A stretch of 64,000 nucleotides of DNA. Origin: Candidatus Bathyarchaeota archaeon. Lineage in GTDB: Archaea > Thermoproteota > Bathyarchaeia > Bathyarchaeales > Bathycorpusculaceae. Positions 9,931-18,164 of the stretch are shown piece after piece. Location: NCBI GenBank assembly GCA_003164295.1, contig PLTA01000048.1:1-64000 (forward strand), read 5' to 3'. Position 1 is the stretch's first letter, and every line of letters starts with the position of its first letter. The notes under the pieces are model-generated. The model was not told the DNA's origin. It saw only the letters and a list, made by a program, of their open reading frames with translations, and did no database searches. Position numbers and translations under genes: made by a program.

Positions 9931-10758
9931 ATGATAATTACCAAAAAAACAATTAAAAAAACTTCTATGATTTCTGCAGCTGCAGCCATAGTCTTCTTCA
10001 TTGGAGCAGCATTTTTCTACCTTCTATCGCCAACATTAGATTATATGATTGTGATAGCTCTTGCAATAGGTGTTATTCCTCCAAGCATTGTAAGCATGTT
10101 ACACAATAGATGGAGAACCAAAATAGAAAAAGCAACCCCTGAATTTCTAAGGGACCTAGCAACCGCGTCAAGAACAGGAATCCCTCTCCAAGTAGCGTTA
10201 GAACATGCCTCCAAACGCGCCTACGGTCCATTAACAAATGAATTGAAAATATTAGTTGCACACATGAGTTGGGGTATGAATTTTAACGAAGCATTAGATG
10301 AGTTTAGTGATAGAATAGATTTACCTTTAATCAAAAAAGCAACTGTTCTAATAAATGAAGCAGGAAAACATGGCGGAGACTTATCAGACATTTTTGACTC
10401 AACTGCAAAATACCTCGACAACATCAATGCATGGACTATAAAAAGAAAACAGCAAACAACTCCTTATGTTCTAATATTCTACTTCTCAGTTTTCATTTTC
10501 TTATTCATTATTATTATTATTTCAAATATGATGTTCGCTCCTCTAAGCCACACTGCATCAGGATCTGTATCGTTTATTAAACCTATAATATCACAAGCGC
10601 AATCAAAACGATTGTTCCTTCATGCCGCTTTAATCGAATCTCTTTTCGGCGGCTTAATAGCAGGAAAAATTAACGAAGATTCATTTGTCGACGGATTAAA
10701 ACATGTGGCTGTTTTATCACTAGCCTCAGGTATAGCTTTCTATTTGTTCCTCCATTAA
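9931..10758 (+). CDS. Pilus assembly membrane protein (T2SSF/TadC-like), second
   Basis: A 275-aa partner of the preceding membrane protein with the same layout: two N-terminal helices (~15-60), a T2SSF cytoplasmic domain (~68-165; TPEFLRDLATASRTGIPL and INEAGKHGGDL are the typical family motifs) and C-terminal helices (~175-200 and ~225-275). Having two single-domain platform proteins resembles the TadB/TadC arrangement seen in archaeal pili. It is the last membrane gene of the operon; a TackOD1 gene follows 60 bp later on the same strand. Confidence 0.88.
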   Translation: MIITKKTIKKTSMISAAAAIVFFIGAAFFYLLSPTLDYMIVIALAIGVIPPSIVSMLHNRWRTKIEKATPEFLRDLATASRTGIPLQVALEHASKRAYGPLTNELKILVAHMSWGMNFNEALDEFSDRIDLPLIKKATVLINEAGKHGGDLSDIFDSTAKYLDNINAWTIKRKQQTTPYVLIFYFSVFIFLFIIIIISNMMFAPLSHTASGSVSFIKPIISQAQSKRLFLHAALIESLFGGLIAGKINEDSFVDGLKHVAVLSLASGIAFYLFLH

Positions 10759-10817
10759 ACAAAATGATATGAGACTAAATTAGCAAAACATACAAAAGAA
10801 AAAGGATCGCCCAGTCA

Positions 10818-12005
10818 ATGAAGAAAGATATAGAACAACAACAAAAAACAGAAACAAGAAAACCAGCGGAGCCGCAAAACTTTTTTGGTGAGAAAAAAGA
10901 GATCCTTAATTCTATAGATGTTGAAGATAAAATAGAACTTGAAAGAAGAGACGCATACATCGAACCTGAAACGCGCGACCTTCTACGTTGCTTACTTCAA
11001 GAAGGTGATAAAACAGAAATTCTTCCACTCTATTCACCCGGTCTAGGATTTGTTTACCAATTATCCTGTAGCAAATTAATTAAAAACGAAACAGGTCATC
11101 TCTCAATAGAATGTTTAGAAAACCTTGTTAAACTAGATATCCTGAAAAAAAGCTTCTTTGACTCCGTGTCAACATGCCCAAATTGTGAATCAACAATTAT
11201 GACACTTCATAATAGATGCCCAAAATGTAAAAGTCATAACGTAGAAAAAACAAGCTTAACCGAACATATTCCATGCGGTTACATTGATCAAAGAGATAAA
11301 TACATAAAAGATCGCTGTCCAAAATGCGGAGACCCTCTTATCGAAGGGCAATATCGAAACATGGGGCGCTGGTATGTGTGCCAAGAATGTGGCGAAAAAT
11401 TTGAAAATCCAGAATTCGACTTAATCTGTCGAAGCTGCAATAAAAGCTTTACAATAAAAGACGCAAAAGTAACGGAAATACCCAAATTCTCATTAAACTT
11501 GGCCCGAAAGAAGGAAATAAGGCAAAACGTCGCAAGCTTAGAAAACATTAGGGAACTCTTGGTTGATTTAGGTTTTGAAGTTGAAATACCTGGATTGGCT
11601 ACAGGGCAAAAAAGCGGCATGGAACATCATTTTAGCCTGATAGCCAAAAAACAAATCAAAGGTCACGAAATAATTATCGCCCTTGATCATGCAATTAGCG
11701 AGTCAGAAGTTCAAGCATCGCCACTCATATTATACATCTACAAAACATCGGAAGTTAAAGTAGACATTCCCGTTTTTGTTGCCATGCCTGTGCTGAGTGA
11801 AACAGCTAAAAAAATTGCTCAGGGTCACGAAATTCTTTTGATTGAAGGTTCTGCTGACGAAAAGGAAAGTGTAGAAAATATAAAACGACAGATCCAGTCA
11901 AGAATTGAAACGAAATTAACTGAATACGAAACGGCAAATAAAAAACCTGAAAGCAAGCCTAAAAATAATTTTATTGGCAAATTAACTGGCTTTGGAAAAA
12001 AATAG
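10818..12005 (+). CDS. TackOD1-type zinc-ribbon output protein
   Basis: A 395-aa cytosolic protein. The middle (~118-220) is dense in Cys pairs: CPNC, CPKC, HIPCG, CPKCG, CQECG, CRSC. The order H/CG...CPKCG...YVCQECG...CRSC fits TackOD1, a zinc-ribbon output domain described from TACK archaeal signalling proteins. The N-terminal ~110 residues contain a winged-helix-like segment. The C-terminal part (~230-350) is an alpha/beta domain that could be of restriction-endonuclease-like or Rossmann-like fold; this is inferred. It lies 60 bp after the pilus genes on the same strand and is probably co-transcribed, suggesting a role in controlling pilus production or activity. No DNA target or enzymatic function is established. 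Confidence 0.7.
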   Translation: MKKDIEQQQKTETRKPAEPQNFFGEKKEILNSIDVEDKIELERRDAYIEPETRDLLRCLLQEGDKTEILPLYSPGLGFVYQLSCSKLIKNETGHLSIECLENLVKLDILKKSFFDSVSTCPNCESTIMTLHNRCPKCKSHNVEKTSLTEHIPCGYIDQRDKYIKDRCPKCGDPLIEGQYRNMGRWYVCQECGEKFENPEFDLICRSCNKSFTIKDAKVTEIPKFSLNLARKKEIRQNVASLENIRELLVDLGFEVEIPGLATGQKSGMEHHFSLIAKKQIKGHEIIIALDHAISESEVQASPLILYIYKTSEVKVDIPVFVAMPVLSETAKKIAQGHEILLIEGSADEKESVENIKRQIQSRIETKLTEYETANKKPESKPKNNFIGKLTGFGKK

Positions 12006-12083
12006 CCTAAGAGTCGGTTCTTGCTTTTTAGGTGCAGAATTTTGCAATAAAAGAAACCCGCGCGAGAGAGAACGCTTTGATAA

Positions 12084-12422
12084 CTATCTGGGGGTTTTTA
12101 AACTAAGTTCCAGCGGTCGAAATGTTGGAATTATGGCTTTTAACTCGGAATTATATTCCGTCATCAAACCCTGTCCCTTTCTTGTAATTCGATATTGCCT
12201 GCGCGCTTTCCCTACGCTGAAATCCCAGCTTGATGCAAGCAATCCCTTTTTTTCCATTTGTTTGAGTTCAGGGTATATTGTTGATGGACCTAGGTTTACT
12301 CCGAATTTCTTTTTCAACGCGTTGGAGATTGCATAGCCGTGTAGACCATGCTCGGAGGTTTCATTTATTAAGTTGAGTAGGACGCTTTCGAGGATAGCGC
12401 CGTGGAAAATTTTTTTATTCAT
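12084..12422 (-). CDS. PadR-family transcriptional regulator
   Basis: A 112-aa winged-helix protein. The PadR signature is clear: LHGYAISNALKKKFG, then GPSTIYPELKQMEKKGLL and the wing with RRQYRITRKGQ. PadR proteins are usually dimeric repressors responding to small molecules. The start ATG at 12422 is preceded by AAGGAGC and a TATA-like stretch near 12461. A dyad GTAGTA-N7-TACTAC lies 76 bp upstream. The gene converges on the TackOD1 gene, so it may or may not act on the pilus operon. Confidence 0.88.
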   Translation of the reverse strand: MNKKIFHGAILESVLLNLINETSEHGLHGYAISNALKKKFGVNLGPSTIYPELKQMEKKGLLASSWDFSVGKARRQYRITRKGQGLMTEYNSELKAIIPTFRPLELSLKTPR

Positions 12423-12497
12423 ATATTTTTGCTCCTTAAAAATCGAGATCTAAAACTTATTATATATTAAGAGTGTAGACTGAAGATATAAGACCAT

Positions 12498-12516
12498 GTA
12501 GTAGCCGCAGTACTAC
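12498..12516 (-). promoter_or_regulatory. Dyad upstream of the PadR gene
   Basis: A perfect 6-bp inverted repeat, GTAGTA (12498-12503) and TACTAC (12511-12516), separated by GCCGCAG. It sits upstream of the TATA-like sequence of the PadR gene and could be an operator for autoregulation. The assignment rests on position and symmetry only. Confidence 0.35.
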
Positions 12517-12684
12517 AACAACCAACAAAACAAAAAAATTATTTGTAATCTTTAAGCAATTGATTTGGCTATTTGATTGAGTACAAGATCATAACGAGTC
12601 AACAGCCATTATCGAATACTATTCCAAGACTAAAATATTCCCTCATCGAATACCACTTAAAAAGCAAACGACGCTAAAGTAAAC

Positions 12685-13263
12685 TTGAAAATTGAAAACA
12701 TATCAGAAAACCCCGGCTCAAAAGACAAGTCCTTCGAAACATTGGATTTCATAATCAACGTTCTAAACGAACATGAAAAAACTTGGACATCTCAATAGGT
12801 GAGTTAACAAATGTTGCCGAGCAAATAGCCGAAACCCAAAACGTATTAAAAGATAAAGTGGAAGCGTTTGACGAAAAAGTGAACAATCTTCAAAAACAAA
12901 TCACAAATCTCCTTGAATACATGTCAAACGCACCTAAAAACTCATTATCATCTCATATAAAAGAAAAAACGCCTCAGGTTCAGATACCTCCCACGCAACA
13001 TTTCTTCAAACGGAGCCTTCTGGGATTTTGCATTGCAAACAATTGGAAGATTTCCAGCAATCAGCAGTCAATGCGCAAAAAATAGCCTTTAGTTACAAAG
13101 AAGAAGAGAAGGTTTTCCAGGTTAATGCACTTAAGGGAAATCAAATAATCATATATCACAGCACTTTTCCAAATTTCTCGGCAATTATCAAAAAAATGTT
13201 GTCATTGCAATTAGGTTTAATGAAACCAACATCTTTGAAGGTTACTTGAATAAAACGAAATAA
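12685..13263 (+). pseudogene. Frameshifted coiled-coil protein of Bathyarchaeia type
   Basis: Four consecutive reading-frame segments join into one protein. Segment one starts with TTG at 12685 and contains DFIINVLNEHEKT (stop at 12796). Segment two from 12783 continues with a predicted coiled coil (IGELTNVAEQIAETQ...). Segment three from 13028 carries CKQLEDFQQSAVNAQ, SYKEEEKVFQVNALKGNQII and FSAIIKKMLSLQL. A fourth segment ends with FNETNIFEGYLNKTK at ~13263. The segment order and junctions match, from memory, a recurrent archaeal protein with an EHEKNLD coiled coil and a CKQWEDFQ...FQVDALKGNQI domain. The frame changes lie near 12775 (an A-run), ~13030 and ~13214. It is either a decayed paralog or a spot of sequencing indels; the number of shifts favours decay. 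Confidence 0.6.
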
Positions 13264-13409
13264 AAGTTAAACGTTAAAAATCGCGATTACAAAAATTTAG
13301 TGTTAACTTAAATAAAAGAAACTGCAGAAATAGATTGGCAATAGAATAGATTTTGGATTTAAGAAAAGTTGTTGATATTTTGGATTTCAGGTGTCAAAAA
13401 ACTGAAAAT

Positions 13410-13853
13410 TTAGATAAGAACTTCTCTTACCCTTGTTTCAATAAATTCTGCCACTTTTTGTTCACTAAAGTGCTTTTCTTCTTCCTGTAGCTGCAACTGC
13501 GTTTTTACGATATTTAGTAATTTTTCTACATCGACTGGTTTAACCAGGTATGCGTCTGCATTTTTGTTTAATGCTGATATTGCATTTTGCATTGACGGAA
13601 ATCCGGTTACCATAATTTTTCTTGTTCTCGGAACTATGTTTTTAATTCGCTTTAGTAATTCAACGCCTTCCATATCGGGCAATCGAATGTCTAATAGCGC
13701 AATGTTATAGGCTGTTTCTTGGGTCATTTCGATGGCTTCATTTCCATTTGTGGCCAAATCTACACAGTATCCTTCGTCTTCAAGAATAGTTTTCATAGTT
13801 GTCCTTATGTTTTCGTCATCATCGACTATTATGATTCTTGCTTGTTTTTTCAC
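13410..13853 (-). CDS. Response regulator receiver protein
   Basis: A 147-aa CheY-like protein. The acidic pocket is VDDDEN (D11-D13), the phosphoacceptor is Asp55 in LLDIRLPDMEG, the conserved Thr is in MVTG (T83) and the conserved Lys is in YLVKPVD (K105). All key receiver residues are present. After the receiver there is only a ~25-residue helical tail, with no DNA-binding or enzymatic output domain, so it probably acts by protein contact. It lies 30 bp downstream of the gene at 13884-14456 on the same strand; the two are probably one operon. Confidence 0.92.
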   Translation of the reverse strand: MKKQARIIIVDDDENIRTTMKTILEDEGYCVDLATNGNEAIEMTQETAYNIALLDIRLPDMEGVELLKRIKNIVPRTRKIMVTGFPSMQNAISALNKNADAYLVKPVDVEKLLNIVKTQLQLQEEEKHFSEQKVAEFIETRVREVLI

Positions 13854-13883
13854 TTTGATTCACCTATTATTATTTTTGATTTA

Positions 13884-14456
13884 TTAATTTCCTATTTGCT
13901 TTGGAAGTAATGCGGTGTTTTTCTCGCAGTTACAATATTTTTCACGTGTTTTTTGGACATATTCAGTAAATGACATGTCCTCTATTATCCAATTTGATAA
14001 AGGCCAGTCGCATCCTTTTATTTCAATGCTGACTTGGACTTTTGAATGGAGATTTTTCATAAATTTGATTTCAAGGCGACTTGCGCCTAAGCCAAAGATT
14101 TTATGTAAAATATCGATGAATTCTACGATTTTATCTGGGATTTCATTTTTCTGAATGTTAAAGTTGTTCTCTAATTGAAAATATATTGTGTTTTTAACTG
14201 GTTCTCCCAATGATATTAATGCTTCATCAACCGCTTGAATTAAATATTCATTAAACTTTTTTTGAGCTAAAATTCTATTAAGCGATTGCTCTCCAGTCTC
14301 CGAAGTTGGTTTTTCTTGGTCAAATAAGTTTATTTCTAATAAATCCTGTTCTTGGATTAACAGTGAACTTGCATTTGTTGGGTTAATAGTTTCTCTTTGG
14401 TTTCCCGTTTCCTTTTTTTCGAAGACGGTAAGTTTTGGCATTCTTTTTTCCTTCAT
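13884..14456 (-). CDS. Signalling output-domain protein, NitrOD5-like
   Basis: A 190-aa soluble protein. The N-terminal ~60 residues look disordered. The C-terminal part (~65-165) has the pattern AVDEALISLGEPVKNTIYF...ILHKIFGLGASRLEIKFM, which resembles the NitrOD5 output domain described in thaumarchaeal and related signal-transduction proteins, often alone or fused to receiver domains. Here it is followed by a single-domain response regulator, supporting a signalling role. TATA-like sequence lies near 14500 on the minus strand. The domain assignment is from pattern memory. Start ATG could be 14456 or the Met at residue 6. Confidence 0.55.
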   Translation of the reverse strand: MKEKRMPKLTVFEKKETGNQRETINPTNASSLLIQEQDLLEINLFDQEKPTSETGEQSLNRILAQKKFNEYLIQAVDEALISLGEPVKNTIYFQLENNFNIQKNEIPDKIVEFIDILHKIFGLGASRLEIKFMKNLHSKVQVSIEIKGCDWPLSNWIIEDMSFTEYVQKTREKYCNCEKNTALLPKQIGN

Positions 14457-14683
14457 TTTTTAGTGTAATGAAATTATTTGGGGATCATGGTAACTTAATG
14501 TTGTATCTGGTATATAAATATTTAATACATAAGACTTAATACAGAATAATGGTGAAAAATCATGGTTCCTTTTAATTCAAACCCGCAATCATAACATATT
14601 TTGCAATCAATTTTTCCTCAATTAAAATAGACATCCAAGACTAAACTATACCCAAAATTCCCATATAAGAAAATCTGAATTAC

Positions 14684-14992
14684 CTAAAGAACTAAAATTT
14701 TAGAAATAATAAAACGCCACAAAAGATAAAACAAATACGAAATTGCCAAAGCAGTTAAAAATACTTCTGCATACAAAATGGCAACGTTTTTTTCAGTACC
14801 TATGAAATATCCATGTTCAAGTATTCCGCTGAGTACTGTACTCTGTAAAAACACGGCAGCGCTCAAGATGCTTATACCCGCGCAGTGAAAGATTAGAGGT
14901 AACTTGAAATTCTTCTTGGCCCCGAAGATAAGTTTGGAAAATAAAACAAATTTTGCTGAAACTGAAAATTGACTGCCGTTTCTTTTCCGCAA
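14684..14992 (-). CDS. Small two-helix membrane protein, paralog A
   Basis: A 102-aa protein starting at TTG 14992, about 9 nt after a strong GGAGGAGG. Two hydrophobic helices (~35-58 and ~72-98) flank the motif FLQSTVLSGILEHGYFIGTEKN. The neighbouring gene at 15178-15432 has the same layout and motif (FLQTTVFTSILQNGYFRGIEQN), so the two are paralogs. No function is known to me. The conserved loop between the helices would be on one face of the membrane and carries the conserved residues. Confidence 0.6.
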   Translation of the reverse strand: MRKRNGSQFSVSAKFVLFSKLIFGAKKNFKLPLIFHCAGISILSAAVFLQSTVLSGILEHGYFIGTEKNVAILYAEVFLTALAISYLFYLLWRFIISKILVL

Positions 14993-15177
14993 AAAAACCT
15001 ACCTCCTCCATAGAAACAGAAAATCAATTTTCTTTTTAAGTGTTTGTGTATGTTAAAATTCAATACTAACGATATCAAAAGTATTGTTGCCCCATGATTA
15101 AAACCTCGCCCAAATAATTATTCAATAAAACTTGAGTTTTGTAACCAAATGGTGTAGTGTCAAATGTTAGTAATGGT

Positions 15178-15432
15178 TTATCTGCTGCTATTGAAAATAA
15201 AACGTGTGAACATATAGCCAAAGTATGCGATGGCAACACCGGTTAATGCGATTTCTGAGTTGAGGATAAAGTGGTTTTGTTCTATTCCTCTGAAATATCC
15301 GTTTTGGAGGATGCTTGTGAAAACGGTTGTTTGTAAAAACAATGCGCTGCCTAGACTGCTTAAACCTAAACCATGTATTAATAATCGTAGTTTTGGGTGA
15401 ACATTTGGTAAGGTTATTGTCATTTGTTTCAC
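15178..15432 (-). CDS. Small two-helix membrane protein, paralog B
   Basis: An 84-aa protein with two membrane helices (~18-40 and ~56-78) separated by a loop containing SILQNGYFRGIEQNHFIL. It is a diverged copy of the protein at 14684-14992 and on the same strand, 185 bp upstream of it. The start is GTG 15432 or ATG 15423. Function unknown. Confidence 0.6.
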   Translation of the reverse strand: MKQMTITLPNVHPKLRLLIHGLGLSSLGSALFLQTTVFTSILQNGYFRGIEQNHFILNSEIALTGVAIAYFGYMFTRFIFNSSR

Positions 15433-15531
15433 TTAAAATCAACATGCGTATTAAGTCTTAATAAATATTATGAACTTGACATCAGCACTTTGCTTCACCC
15501 TAAAAACAACGAAAACAACGTAATTATTTAT

Positions 15532-15879
15532 TTAAGATTTTTCAACAAGTTCCTTCATTTGCTCTTTTGTTAGTCCCTCTCCTGGCGTAGCGTCGAGCCT
15601 TTTCTGCACTTTCTCTTTTTTGAAAAGAAGCACAGTGGGATAATAATCGATCGAGTATTTTTCGCATAAGTCAGGTTTGTCATCTATCAACACACTTATA
15701 CATTCATCTGGATTGTTTTTCGCAAACTCTTTAAAAACAGGCAGAAACATTTGAGAAAAATGGCACCATGAAGCATAAAAAAGAACAAAAGCTTTCTCCT
15801 TAGACCGCAAAATATCTTCAAAGTTTTCTTCTGAGTGTTCGGATTTTTCTTCACCCATTTTTTCCTGCCTATTACTCAT
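15532..15879 (-). CDS. Thioredoxin-fold protein with CHFS active site
   Basis: A 115-aa thioredoxin-like protein. The first ~20 residues are acidic and probably disordered, then comes a thioredoxin fold with AFVLFYASWCHFSQMFLP; the usual CXXC is replaced by C39-H-F-S42. The cis-Pro region is YYPTVLLF. A single N-terminal Cys is typical of monothiol members that bind or deglutathionylate partners rather than reduce disulfides. The start overlaps the end of the CDGSH gene by 8 bp, so the two proteins are co-produced and may handle the same redox or iron-sulfur substrate. It is too short for a transmembrane or secreted form. Confidence 0.8.
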   Translation of the reverse strand: MSNRQEKMGEEKSEHSEENFEDILRSKEKAFVLFYASWCHFSQMFLPVFKEFAKNNPDECISVLIDDKPDLCEKYSIDYYPTVLLFKKEKVQKRLDATPGEGLTKEQMKELVEKS

Positions 15880-16585
15880 TCATTTTCACCTCTCTATCTT
15901 CTTCCGGATAATGACTGCTATCACAAAACGGTTTATTTGTAGATTTTCCACATCGACAAATAGTCAGGCGATTCCGAACCTCATACAGTTCTCCACCCGC
16001 AGAATAAATTGGAATACCTCCTCGAACCCAAAATGGACCACTTGCACCTATACTTGGATCTTCGATTACCCCGATTGACTTTTCAAGATCACGTTCGATT
16101 ATCAAACCTGTTTTCTTATCTATAACTACGAGCCTGCCTGAAGGGCAATCGCATGAATTTTCAATGACGTTTTTCTTAGCCGCAGGGTCATTTGATCTAT
16201 GAATTACTTCCCAGATATCGCCCCCCCTATGGCAGAAACGAGCAGACGCACAAAGAATCTCTGCATCTTTCAGCTTCAATTCTGGGCTATCAATCACTTT
16301 TGCCATCTTATCAAAAGGCTCATTATCGCTTGTTTCAGTTCCATCAAAATTGACTTTTATGTGACTACCGTCGCAAAATGGTTTCGTATTGGATTGCCCG
16401 CACCTACACAAAGCGTAGTTTTCAGGAGTCCTCATTTTTTCCTCGATTATCCATTTAGCTGGAGTTCCCTGATTATTGCATTCTATCGTCATAGACATCA
16501 AGGGGATTCCGCCAGAAACTATGTAAGGACCATTTTTGGTGACTTTTATGCTCTGAGCTTCTTTTGTGCTCATATTCTTTGACAA
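15872..16585 (-). CDS. Double CDGSH iron-sulfur protein
   Basis: A 237-aa protein with two CDGSH-type 2Fe-2S motifs. The first is C60-R-C62...C71-D-G-S-H75 and the second C210-R-C212...C221-D-S-S-H225, both with the 3-Cys-1-His spacing of the mitoNEET/CISD family. Between them is a middle domain with extra Cys (CASARFCHRGGDIW and CDCPSGRLV), a layout known in bacterial and archaeal multi-CDGSH proteins. Each half begins with a beta segment ending in GGIP. It likely works in electron transfer or cluster storage in the cytoplasm. It overlaps the thioredoxin-like gene and is the first gene of that operon. Confidence 0.88.
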   Translation of the reverse strand: MSKNMSTKEAQSIKVTKNGPYIVSGGIPLMSMTIECNNQGTPAKWIIEEKMRTPENYALCRCGQSNTKPFCDGSHIKVNFDGTETSDNEPFDKMAKVIDSPELKLKDAEILCASARFCHRGGDIWEVIHRSNDPAAKKNVIENSCDCPSGRLVVIDKKTGLIIERDLEKSIGVIEDPSIGASGPFWVRGGIPIYSAGGELYEVRNRLTICRCGKSTNKPFCDSSHYPEEDREVKMNE

Positions 16586-16811
16586 ATCTCAAGCCTCACT
16601 TGAATTTAATGAAAAAGAAGGTAATAAGTTTAGTTTGGTAATGAATTCTAAAAACAATCCAATATGCAATGCCGATTGTTATGTTAAATATGTCGAAAAT
16701 CGAAACATTGCCTAAACTAAACTAAGACAGTTATATCGCTGTTACAATTAGCTTATTTATATTAAATATTCAGATTCTGTACAGAAATGAAAGGAGAGGA
16801 AAGGAGATAAA

Positions 16812-17387
16812 ATGAGTGTTATTGAAGAAATGATTTCATCGAAATTTCAAAAAATAGATCCAATCACAAACAGTCAAGACTATGATCGAAAAGTAATCAG
16901 ACTTGCTTGCAAAGATTTTGTAAATTGCATGAAACATGAAGCTAAAATAAGCGTTGAGGAAGGGTTTGAAAATAAATTAGAAAAAATCGCATTAGAGCAA
17001 CATTTAGAATTTGATTCTTTTTTAACAGTTTGGGTAGGCATGTGGATCAAAAAATGGAAAGAACGTGTTAAACTCGTAATTGGCAAAAAACAAATAGAAA
17101 CATCAAAAACCTCTGAAAAATCAAATATCATTTGGAAAAAAAACCAGTTTAAAGAAGAAATAATCGATATTATAATGTGTGCACTGATAAATAACGGCGA
17201 AATTTGCGGAACAGAAATAATAGCACAACACATTTTAAAACAAGAACTAAGCAAAAATGACATAAACTTTGATGATAAGAAACAAACGCTAACTTTTTTG
17301 GAAAATATCCTGCACAGCACTCGTGACATCGCTAAAACTAGCGGACCCTTAATGTTTGTAGAAATAAATAAGGCATACTACAAGTGA
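16812..17387 (+). CDS. Hypothetical helical protein
   Basis: A 191-aa, Lys/Glu-rich, mainly helical soluble protein that I do not recognise. There are no Cys-cluster, P-loop or membrane signals. The middle (~85-120) is a charged linker; the C-terminal half (EEIIDIIMCALINNGEICG onward) could be a winged-helix-like domain. The start is well supported by GGAGAGGAAAGGAG just upstream and TATA-like sequence near 16757. It stands alone between the CDGSH pair and the ABC exporter and is transcribed away from the first. Confidence 0.6.
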   Translation: MSVIEEMISSKFQKIDPITNSQDYDRKVIRLACKDFVNCMKHEAKISVEEGFENKLEKIALEQHLEFDSFLTVWVGMWIKKWKERVKLVIGKKQIETSKTSEKSNIIWKKNQFKEEIIDIIMCALINNGEICGTEIIAQHILKQELSKNDINFDDKKQTLTFLENILHSTRDIAKTSGPLMFVEINKAYYK

Positions 17388-17408
17388 GCAGCCAAACTTT
17401 AATTAGAT

Positions 17409-18164
17409 TTATTTCCATTTAGTCAATATTTCTTCTCTTTGGAAGGTTTTTTTACTTAAGAAGAATAATGCAATAGTTGCTGCTGCTAATGCTGCTGAAA
17501 CGATCAAAGCGAGCAGCTCTTTTGATATTGGAACACTGCCAGTAGATGCGAAAACCACTAGCAAAATCACCGGAAGAACAACGAGACCACCTAGTTGTTG
17601 GGCTGCCCTTATATCATTGACTCTAGACGATATGATTACATTGGCTTCCACGCTTAAGATGCAGACCAAAGGAGCCATTACACCAATTATAATTACCCAA
17701 TAGATATTTGGAATTAGTAAATTGCCTAAAGTCAAATAGGACCAGCCGTCTATTAGCGTTGCAAATATTGCTATACCTATGTAGGTTACACCCATACAAG
17801 GTATGAATGCAGCTAAACTTTTGCCTAAGAGCAATTCGCCATCTGTTGTAGGAGTAGCCAACAAAGGTTCGAGACTGCGCTCAATTTTTTCACCTACAAA
17901 ACTATATGAACCAATCATTGAGGCAAGAGCTGCAGGGATAATAACAAAATATGTTGAACCTAAGTTCGTTATTGTCTGAGCTGCCTCTATGAGTTGTGTT
18001 CGGGTAAGTTGAGCAGCCTCAGCTTCTAGAGAAAAAATGAAAATTATGGGTAAAACCACGCCAAGCAGCAAAGGTATCGCTACTAGCGAATAAAGGATAT
18101 ACTTGTTTTTCTTGAATATGCTCAGGTCTTTTTGAGTTACAATCCATGATTTCCATAATCTCAT
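17409..18164 (-). CDS. ABC-2 type exporter permease
   Basis: A 251-aa membrane protein with about six hydrophobic helices (first ~22-44; others ~70-95, ~112-135, ~148-175, ~192-210, ~218-240). The motif SYSFVGEKIERSLEPLLATP after the second helix is typical of ABC-2 permeases of the NatB/YhaP kind. Its start overlaps the end of the ATPase gene by 4 bp, so the pair makes one exporter. The substrate is unknown. Confidence 0.88.
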   Translation of the reverse strand: MRLWKSWIVTQKDLSIFKKNKYILYSLVAIPLLLGVVLPIIFIFSLEAEAAQLTRTQLIEAAQTITNLGSTYFVIIPAALASMIGSYSFVGEKIERSLEPLLATPTTDGELLLGKSLAAFIPCMGVTYIGIAIFATLIDGWSYLTLGNLLIPNIYWVIIIGVMAPLVCILSVEANVIISSRVNDIRAAQQLGGLVVLPVILLVVFASTGSVPISKELLALIVSAALAAATIALFFLSKKTFQREEILTKWK

